DNA of 11,078 nucleotides from Chloroflexota bacterium (GTDB taxonomy: Bacteria > Chloroflexota > UBA6077), in assembly GCA_021788565.1 (NCBI GenBank), contig JAJYKO010000099.1, positions 1 to 11,078 on the forward strand, in the 5' to 3' direction. The notes beneath the pieces are model-generated. The model saw only the letters and a list, made by a program, of their open reading frames with translations. It was not told where the DNA came from and did not search any database. Within the stretch, counting starts at the first letter, position 1; every line of letters begins with the position of its first letter. Both the position numbers and the translations under genes were made by a program. Below are positions 6,620 to 11,078 of this stretch, one piece after another.

Positions 6620-6673
6620 TGTCAGCAACGGTGAGAAACTCCCGAAAAGCACCGGTTTGAAATTCCCCACCCG
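6620..6673 (+). repeat. IS21 left end with two 24-bp terminal repeats
   Basis: After the terminal TGTCAG come two 24-base units, 6626-6649 (CAACGGTGAGAAACTCCC...) and 6650-6673 (CACCGGTTTGAAATTCCC...), the first diverged. They match the inverted units at the right end and are expected to be transposase-binding sites. Confidence 0.8.
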
Positions 6674-6683
6674 AGTAGACTTT

Positions 6684-6701
6684 CCAGCCAGTAATGGCTG
6701 G
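6684..6701 (+). promoter_or_regulatory. GUAA-tetraloop hairpin overlapping the istA ribosome site
   Basis: CCAGCCA-GTAA-TGGCTGG gives a perfect 7-bp stem closed by a GNRA-class tetraloop. G-U and A-U pairs (to about 6681/6704) can extend it over the GGAGG at 6701-6705. It could hold istA translation down. The ATG at 6694 lies inside it and lacks its own ribosome site. Confidence 0.45.
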
Positions 6702-6711
6702 GAGGAGAGGA

Positions 6712-7977
6712 GTGCTAAGGGTGGACGAATGGGTGGCCATCCGAGAGATGGCGAGGCAAGGGGTATCGCTCAGCGAGATTTCGCGGCGGACTGGGAGGGA
6801 CCCGAAGACGATCAGAAAGGTGCTGGAGGAGACGACGCCGAGGACGCACCGGAGGATCGAGAGGCCGAGGGCGACCAGGCTTGCGCCATTCAGGGATTAC
6901 CTGCTGGAGCGCATCGAGCAGGGGTGCACCAACGGGGTGGTGCTCCTGGAGGAGATCACCAGGCGGGGATACGCCGGCAAGATCACGGTGCTTCGCGAGT
7001 TTCTGCACCCGATCAGGCAGGAAATCGTTCGCAAGAGGGAGGCGGCGGAGCGGTTCGAGACCGCTCCTGGCAAGCAGGCTCAGGTGGACTGGGGGGAGTT
7101 CGGGAAGATCTACGACTCACGTGATCGCCGCTGGAGGAAGCTGTACGGGTTCGTCTTGACGCTGTCCTACTCGCGGGCAGCGTATCTGGAGTTCACCACC
7201 TCGGCCGACATGGAGCACTTCCTTGCCTGCCACATCCATGCCTTCGAGGCCCTCGGCATCGCCGAGACGGTGCTCTACGACAACCTCAAGACGGCCATTC
7301 TGGGCAGGAGGGCCGACGGGAGCCCCATCTTCCCTGGGCGTTTCCTCGACTTCGCCCTGTACTACGGCTTCAGCCCTCGCTTCTGTGCCCCCTACCGAGC
7401 GAGAACTAAGGGGAAGGTGGAGCGGACGATAGGCTACGTGCGCGGCAACTTCTGGGTAAGGGTTGCCAGGGAGGTGGAGAGCGGAGAGCTGGGGCTTGCC
7501 TGCTTGAACGAGCGGGCCGCCGAGTGGGCGCTGGGCGTCGCCAACCAGCGCGTCCACGGGACTCACGGGCTTGTGGTGGCCGAGCGGTATGCGGAGGAGG
7601 AGCCGATGCTCGGCCAGACGTACGGCCGGCCCGCCTACGACACCGATTACTGCGCCGTTCGCCGCGTGGGACGGGATGGCCGCTTCTCCTATCGGGGAAG
7701 GCTCTATCAACTCGGCCTCGTCCACGCCCTGTCCGAGGTGGAGGTGGCCGAGAGCTTGGAGGGGGCTCTCACCGTTCGCGCTAGCGATGGGCAGCATCTC
7801 AGATGCCGAGCAGTGGAAGGGGAGCAGGCGATGGAGCGAGCGCGGGCGCCGAGGCGGGAGGGGAATGGGACGGCGGAGGGTGAGCTGCTCCACCTCCTCG
7901 ACGGAAGCCAGGAGGTGGAGCTTCGCGATCTGGCTGTCTATGAGGAGGTGGCTCATGCAGCAGCCTGTGCTCGTTGA
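6712..7977 (+). CDS. istA: IS21-family transposase IstA
   Basis: DDE-type transposase that cuts and joins the IS ends, with IstB as partner; about 421 residues. GTG 6712 is chosen because GGAGG (6701-6705) is six bases upstream and the protein then starts near the usual family N-terminus. ATG 6694 and GTG 6721 are in-frame alternatives. An N-terminal HTH (about 4-40) carries VSLSEISRRTGRDPKTIRKV. The catalytic triad is D126 (QVDWGEF), D190 (LYDNLKTA) and E237 (KGKVERTIGY), normal for IS21, followed by a beta-barrel C-terminal region. The last 23 bases overlap the start of istB, indicating coupled translation. No frameshift or stop is seen. Confidence 0.95.
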   Translation: MLRVDEWVAIREMARQGVSLSEISRRTGRDPKTIRKVLEETTPRTHRRIERPRATRLAPFRDYLLERIEQGCTNGVVLLEEITRRGYAGKITVLREFLHPIRQEIVRKREAAERFETAPGKQAQVDWGEFGKIYDSRDRRWRKLYGFVLTLSYSRAAYLEFTTSADMEHFLACHIHAFEALGIAETVLYDNLKTAILGRRADGSPIFPGRFLDFALYYGFSPRFCAPYRARTKGKVERTIGYVRGNFWVRVAREVESGELGLACLNERAAEWALGVANQRVHGTHGLVVAERYAEEEPMLGQTYGRPAYDTDYCAVRRVGRDGRFSYRGRLYQLGLVHALSEVEVAESLEGALTVRASDGQHLRCRAVEGEQAMERARAPRREGNGTAEGELLHLLDGSQEVELRDLAVYEEVAHAAACAR

Positions 7978-8749
7978 GGAGCGTGTCCGAGCGGGGCTCG
8001 ACCGCTTGCGCTTGGTCAGGATCGCTGAGGTGCTAGATAGGGTGTGCCAGGAGGCGACGAGGGAGAACAGGAGCTACCTGGAGTTCCTGGACGAACTGCT
8101 GGGCGAGGAGCAATCCTCCAGGTACGAGCGCAACGTGGCGATCAAGACTAGATTAGCGCATCTGCCCTACCACAAGACGATGGTCGACTTTGATTATTCC
8201 TTCCAGCCGAGCATCGACAAGCGTCAGATCGCCGAGCTGCTCAGCCTTCGCTTCGTCGAGTATATGGAGAACGTGGTGCTGCTCGGCCCTCCCGGGGTGG
8301 GTAAGACCCACATAGCGGTGGCGCTTGCGCTGGAGACGATCAAGCGGGGATACACCGCGTACTTCGTGACCATGCAGCGGCTCATCGACTACCTCTCCGA
8401 GGCTGATGCCGCGGAGCCACTCAGGGTGCGCATGGGGGTGCTGTTGCGGCCCAAGCTCTTGGTGATCGATGAGGTGGGCTATCTTCCCCTGGATAGAAGG
8501 GCCGCCAACTGGTTCTTCGAGCTGGTCTCAAGGAGATATGAGCGCGGCTCGGTGGTGCTCACAAGCAACAAGAGCTTCGGAGATTGGGCGAGCCTCTTCC
8601 CTGATGTGGCGATAGCATCCGCCATCCTGGACAGATTGCTGCACCACTCGACCACCATCAACATCAGGGGCGGGGAGAGCTACCGGCTCAAGGAGAAGCG
8701 GCGGGCGGGACTCCTGTCCAGGGTGGAGGGGGAGAGCAGCCATGACTGA
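7955..8749 (+). CDS. istB: IS21 helper ATPase IstB
   Basis: AAA+ ATPase that assembles on target DNA and regulates IstA during IS21 transposition; 264 residues, about the family's usual length. ATG 7955 is chosen for AGGAGG (7943-7948) six bases upstream; the upstream in-frame ATG at 7940 overlaps that site. Walker A is GPPGVGKT (111-118), Walker B LLVIDE (168-173), sensor 1 TSN (203-205), and an arginine sits in DRLLHHS (R227). The N-terminal helical part (1-100) is typical of IstB. It overlaps istA by 23 bases and the next gene by 8. Confidence 0.95.
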   Translation: MQQPVLVEERVRAGLDRLRLVRIAEVLDRVCQEATRENRSYLEFLDELLGEEQSSRYERNVAIKTRLAHLPYHKTMVDFDYSFQPSIDKRQIAELLSLRFVEYMENVVLLGPPGVGKTHIAVALALETIKRGYTAYFVTMQRLIDYLSEADAAEPLRVRMGVLLRPKLLVIDEVGYLPLDRRAANWFFELVSRRYERGSVVLTSNKSFGDWASLFPDVAIASAILDRLLHHSTTINIRGGESYRLKEKRRAGLLSRVEGESSHD

Positions 8750-9131
8750 CAGGCAAGCCGAGGAGAGCGCCACCATGGCCGAGCACTTCTGCCCGTCGCG
8801 TAACGATGGCGTAACGATCAGTCAGGTGAACTGTCTGGTGTGCGGCCAGCCATTCCATCCATCAGGCCGGCGCCGCTTCTGCTCGGATGCCTGCCGGCAG
8901 GCCGCCTGGCGACATCGCCACTCCAACTTGAAGGAGCTGACGCCGCTGGCGAATGGCGTGCCTCGGTCAGGGACCGTCTACGAGTGCCCGTCCTGCGGAT
9001 CTCGCTACCTCGGCGAGCAACGCTGTCCGGACTGCCAGCTCTTCTGCCGGAGGATAGGTCCGGGCGGCCGCTGTCCCCACTGCGACGAGCCGGTGGCCAT
9101 CGCCGATCTCGTTGCCGAGGGGGAAGGGTGA
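8742..9131 (+). CDS. Zinc-ribbon protein carried as third gene of the IS21 element
   Basis: A 129-residue protein of unknown function with three cysteine clusters: C31-x2-C34 with FCSDAC (C47, C51), C82-x2-C85 with C95-x2-C98, and C111-x2-C114. The first resembles the CxxCGxxF...FCSxxCR zinc finger common in small bacterial proteins. The ATG overlaps the istB stop by eight bases and follows a GGGGGAGAG ribosome site, so it is translated in the IS operon. An in-frame ATG at 8775 is an alternative. It lies inside the IS boundaries and moves with it. It might be a DNA-binding accessory or regulator, which is inference. Confidence 0.75.
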   Translation: MTDRQAEESATMAEHFCPSRNDGVTISQVNCLVCGQPFHPSGRRRFCSDACRQAAWRHRHSNLKELTPLANGVPRSGTVYECPSCGSRYLGEQRCPDCQLFCRRIGPGGRCPHCDEPVAIADLVAEGEG

Positions 9132-9517
9132 TGCCATCCGGCCAACCAGAAAGGAGAAACCGCAGGTCGGGGCGCCAAGCGACGGGCTGTTACGTCCCCC
9201 GGGGGCGGGATGCTGCACGCGCTCGTTCCCTGGCTCTGAGTCTCGGGTATGCTGGGAAGGGCTTTGGGTTTATCGCTTTTCGGCCGTGGTATCTGAAAGG
9301 GAAGCGGAGCGGGAGAGTCCTGCCCTACCCCTCGCACGGCCCCTGGGTCGGCGCTCGGGTCCGTCCGCAGCGGGCGACGGCGAAGCCGCGCTCGTCACGA
9401 CTGCCCTATCCTCCGCCAAGGCTCGGCCATGATGCCACAAGGCAGGCCCGAGCAGACAGACCTCGCCACATCTCAAATTGGGAGATGCCCGCCGATCAAG
9501 AGCCGCCGGCGATGGCA
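9132..9517. other. Noncoding tail of the IS21 element
   Basis: No confident gene. A plus frame continues from an ATG overlapping the zinc-ribbon stop (9131) but reads through the terminal repeats and off the IS end to 9640, so it is not accepted. A small hairpin CATCTC/GAGATG (9469-9474 and 9482-9487) lies near the end and may stop transcription before the transposase-binding repeats. Confidence 0.45.
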
Positions 9518-9595
9518 AAGCTAGGGAATTTCAAACCGGCGATTTTGGGGAAATTCAAAGCGGTGATTTCACGGAATTTCAATCCGGTGTTGACA
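9518..9595 (-). repeat. IS21 right end with three 24-bp terminal repeats
   Basis: Read from the end inward on the complement: TGTCAA, then units starting CACCGGATTGAAATTCC (9589-9566), CACCGCTTTGAATTTCCCC (9565-9542) and CGCCGGTTTGAAATTCCC (9541-9518), at exact 24-base period. On the plus strand the last six bases read TTGACA, an outward -35 hexamer. Confidence 0.85.
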
Positions 9596-9601
9596 ATGTG
9601 G
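9596..9601. repeat. Right target-site duplication of the IS21 element (ATGTGG)
   Basis: Second copy of the 6-base duplication, immediately after the IS right end and inside the codons following HDLRH of the integrase. Confidence 0.9.
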
Positions 9602-10566
9602 AGGTGCCGAAGGTCGTGGACGCGTATCGCGGGTAACTGAAGGTTGCTACAGAGCGCCTGGAGGCTTCTTCGTAGATTGGATGGGCTGGGCGCACTGCCG
9701 GCATTGCTTGGGAAAACCTGGTCACCGCCTAGCCAGCCTGCTCCGGCTTTCAGCCGCCACTCCGCTACGAGCGCCCGCTGCTGGTGCAAGAGAGCCATCC
9801 CCCATTCAGGGATGGTAAGGCTGCGCACCCCGCTCTTGGTCTTCGTAGGTAGCTGCACAGGCTTGTTGCTGACCCATGTCGTCTGCCGCTCGATGCTCAC
9901 CCTCTTTGACTCCCAGTCTATGTCCGTCCAGAGTAGGCCCAATGCTTCTCCCTCCCTGCAGCCACTCGCCAGCAAGAACCCGAACATCGCTGAGTACTGT
10001 CCGCCGACACCTTCACCAACGGCTCTAATTAAGGTAGTCACCTGTCCCAGAGTCCACAGTTCCGGCTCTTCGGCGTCCGGTCTAGGGGCTTCCACTTGCT
10101 CCGTCACGTTGCTGGCTATAAGGCCCCAGCGCACAGCGTCTCCAAGGGCCTTGTGCAGAAGGCGGTGCACCATCTGGACGCGCCGTGGACTCAGGTTGGA
10201 CTTTGAGAGACTGGAATAGAGGTTGGCCAGTTGGAGTGGCTGAAGCTTGGACAGCTTCATGTGGCCGAGGTTGGGGAGAACGTGGCATCTGTTGATTGCT
10301 TTGTAGCTTGCCGCAGTTCCAGGGCGAAGCCGTGACTCGGACTGTGTGATCCAGTCCTCCATGAACCCCGATAAGGTCAGCTTGCCTGCCGATGGGAGCC
10401 TTCCTGAGCCTCGAATCTGCTCGGTCAGCTTGCGCAGCTTCTCAACAACTTCGGTTCGTGTCCGTCCGTAGACCTGCTGGCGCTTGCCTCCTACCTGGAG
10501 GCCGGCTGTCCACCGACCGTCGGCTCTCTGGTAAATGCTGCCTTCTCCACTACTGCGACGAGCCAT
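9596..10566 (-). pseudogene. int: Element integrase (tyrosine recombinase), split by the IS21 element
   Basis: 5' part of the element's integrase, which would join attP to the tRNA-Met site. From the ATG at 10566 it has an N-terminal arm-binding domain (GSIYQRADGRWTAGL, about 9-24), a SAM-like core-binding domain (about 63-150) and the catalytic domain, with R204 (SGCREGE), K244, and H317 and R320 in HDLRH. At residue 323-324 the frame enters the IS end and continues as IS-encoded sequence to 9496 (356 residues), lacking the H343 and Y353 now at 6454-6619. Without the tyrosine it should be catalytically dead. Removing the IS and one TSD copy restores 376 residues in frame. It sits beside the tRNA and behind a 22-bp repeat 22 bases upstream of its start. 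Confidence 0.93.
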
Positions 10567-10588
10567 CCTTCACTCTTTCCGTCGCAGC

Positions 10589-10610
10589 GATGCTGTCATG
10601 ATGCTGTCAG
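10589..10610 (+). repeat. Right candidate integrase arm site or int operator
   Basis: GATGCTGTCAT plus GATGCTGTCAG, a tandem of two 11-base units, matching 498-519 at 20 of 22 bases. It lies 22 bases upstream of the integrase ATG and 119 bp from the right core, so bound integrase could both assemble the att complex and repress its own gene. Confidence 0.6.
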
Positions 10611-10728
10611 CAGGAGGTCAGCAGACCGTGGATGCTTGGCTCAGAAGAGGTTGCCACTAGAAGGTTGGCCCCTCAGTGATAATCCTGCTCAAACCTGCGA
10701 AGCAGAACTAACTGTCAAAGCCAACAAA

Positions 10729-10782
10729 AAAGTGGCGGGGGACAGATTTGAACTGTCGACCAAGGGCTTATGAGTCCCCTGC
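10729..10782. repeat. attR: right copy of the 54-bp att core
   Basis: Identical to 288-341. Here the core is contiguous with the tRNA 5' half, so the gene remains whole after integration. The minus-strand T-run directly after the tRNA 3' end can serve as its transcript end. Confidence 0.85.
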
Positions 10783-10804
10783 TCTGCCACTGAGCTACCC
10801 CGCC
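10733..10804 (-). tRNA. tRNA-Met (CAT), elongator type, intact
   Basis: A 72-base cloverleaf on the minus strand: acceptor GGCGGGG/CCCCGCC perfect, D-stem GCTC/GAGC, anticodon loop CTCATAA with CAT, T-arm GACAG-TTCAAAT-CTGTC perfect, discriminator A, CCA not encoded. The anticodon stem has an A-G mismatch next to the loop. The CAT anticodon could also mark a lysidine-modified tRNA-Ile, but the overall sequence is closer to elongator Met; the 1-72 pair is G-C, unlike initiators. It is the integration target of the element. Confidence 0.92.
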
Positions 10805-10832
10805 ACGATGCCGCTGTGGTGCGGCAGGAGGG

Positions 10833-10862
10833 ATTATATCAAGGCGGCGACGAACCTCGCAA
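10833..10862 (-). promoter_or_regulatory. tRNA-Met promoter
   Basis: On the minus strand, TTGCGA (10862-10857), an 18-base spacer and a perfect TATAAT (10838-10833) lie 29 bases before the tRNA 5' end. A GCCGC/GCGGC hairpin (10810-10825) sits in the short leader. Confidence 0.65.
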
Positions 10863-10916
10863 GCGAAGCCGCCGATACGGCGGGTCTTTCAGTTCGGTAT
10901 CCCACCCTCACCCCGA

Positions 10917-11003
10917 CCCTCTCCCAGAGGGAGAGGGGCTTCGGGCAGGGTGTCTCCCAGAGGGAGAGGGGCTTCGGGCAGGGTGTCTCCCAGAGGGAGA
11001 GGG
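10917..11003. repeat. Palindromic 33-bp tandem repeats in the right flank
   Basis: Two identical 33-base units (10921-10953 and 10954-10986) and a 17-base partial third (10987-11003). Each contains CTCCC-AGA-GGGAG, and the first extends to 9-bp arms (10917-10925 and 10929-10937). Related hairpins follow at 11017-11035 and around 11038-11050. This resembles dispersed CCCTCTCCC/GGGAGAGGG intergenic repeats of some bacterial genomes. It lies outside the element. Confidence 0.7.
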
Positions 11004-11078
11004 CGCCTGGGAAACGCCTCTCCCAAGGGGAGAGGCCGCCCGAAGGGCGGGATAGGGCGTGCTCTGCCGCAGAACTAA

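Larger units (their letters stand above)
6620..9595 (+). mobile_element. IS21-family insertion sequence, complete, 2,976 bp
   Basis: Both ends start TGTCA (left TGTCAGCAACGG; right, on the complement, TGTCAACACCGG). They are flanked by the duplication ATGTGG and carry multiple internal terminal repeats of 24-base period, as IS21 elements do. It encodes istA (DDE transposase) and istB (AAA+ ATPase), overlapping, followed by a zinc-ribbon gene and about 390 bp of noncoding tail. It inserted in the element's integrase gene, antiparallel to it. All genes are uninterrupted, so it may still be active. Confidence 0.93.
288..10782. mobile_element. Integrative element in tRNA-Met, interrupted by an IS21-family IS
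   Basis: The boundaries are two identical 54-bp direct repeats (288-341 and 10729-10782), mostly tRNA-Met 3' sequence. The distance between repeat starts is 10,441 bp. A phage-type tyrosine integrase lies next to the repeat that retains the complete tRNA. Near-identical 22-bp repeats lie 157 bp and 119 bp inside the two ends, as integrase arm sites would. The interior carries a DUF6056-like membrane protein, a second tyrosine recombinase, a primase-polymerase and an IS21 element that splits the integrase. No relaxase, type IV secretion, capsid or terminase gene is visible, so this is neither a self-transmissible conjugative element nor a complete phage. Integrative plasmid, phage satellite or decayed island remain possible. 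Confidence 0.85.

Noticed and set aside
6694..6711. ATG 6694 as istA start
   Set aside because: It lies in the hairpin loop, has no ribosome site upstream, and GTG 6712 has GGAGG at correct spacing.
7117..7956. Long minus-strand frame opposite istA
   Set aside because: It is a shadow of the high-GC istA coding frame, with no start signal or domain.
9131..9640. Fourth IS gene starting at an ATG overlapping the zinc-ribbon stop
   Set aside because: The frame runs through the terminal repeats and past the IS end into the integrase gene, has low-complexity basic composition and no recognisable motif.
9496..10566. Intact 356-residue integrase
   Set aside because: Its last 30 or so residues are translated IS end sequence; the catalytic H and Y lie on the other side of the IS.
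10921..11003. CRISPR-like array
   Set aside because: The 33-base units are contiguous tandem copies without unique spacers and there are no cas genes.

Overview
The window is bacterial chromosome carrying a small integrative genetic element inserted in the 3' part of an elongator tRNA-Met(CAT) gene. The DNA is moderately GC-rich by eye, genes have Shine-Dalgarno sites, several promoters look like sigma70 types, and the tRNA does not encode CCA. The host phylum cannot be fixed from this. A Chloroflexota or actinobacterial-type host is a weak guess from the style of the integrase and the tRNA.

Layout. Positions 1-287 are left flank with no convincing gene. A 54-bp direct repeat (288-341 and 10729-10782), made mostly of the tRNA 3' part from T-arm to anticodon arm, marks attL and attR. 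The complete tRNA-Met (minus strand, 10733-10804) is at the right edge, beside the integrase gene, the usual geometry of tRNA-targeted islands. From core to core the unit is 10,441 bp. Removing a later IS insertion leaves about 7.46 kb. Inside, left to right: a tRNA-like remnant and inverted repeats; a polytopic membrane protein (848-2293, DUF6056-like); an intact tyrosine recombinase on the minus strand (2635-3603) driven by a perfect TTGACA-N17-TATAAT promoter; about 1 kb of gene-poor DNA with nested stem-loops, direct repeats and palindromes (candidate origin/control region); an archaeo-eukaryotic-type primase (4739-6235) with an added cysteine-bearing domain and a winged helix; and the element's own integrase, convergent with the primase.

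The integrase is split by an IS21-family element, 6620-9595 (2,976 bp), flanked by a 6-bp target duplication (ATGTGG). Removing the IS and one TSD copy restores an uninterrupted 376-codon tyrosine recombinase with all catalytic residues. The IS carries istA, istB and a third, zinc-ribbon gene. Its ends carry 24-bp-period repeats, two on the left and three on the right.

How it fits together. The ancestral element looks like a minimal integrative replicon: its own tRNA-targeting integrase, arm-type repeats near both ends (498-519 and 10589-10610, 20 of 22 bases identical), a primase-polymerase for replication, a second recombinase and one membrane cargo gene. The IS21 insertion has probably disabled its integrase and stranded it. 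Beyond the tRNA, the right flank holds the tRNA promoter and 33-bp palindromic tandem repeats.
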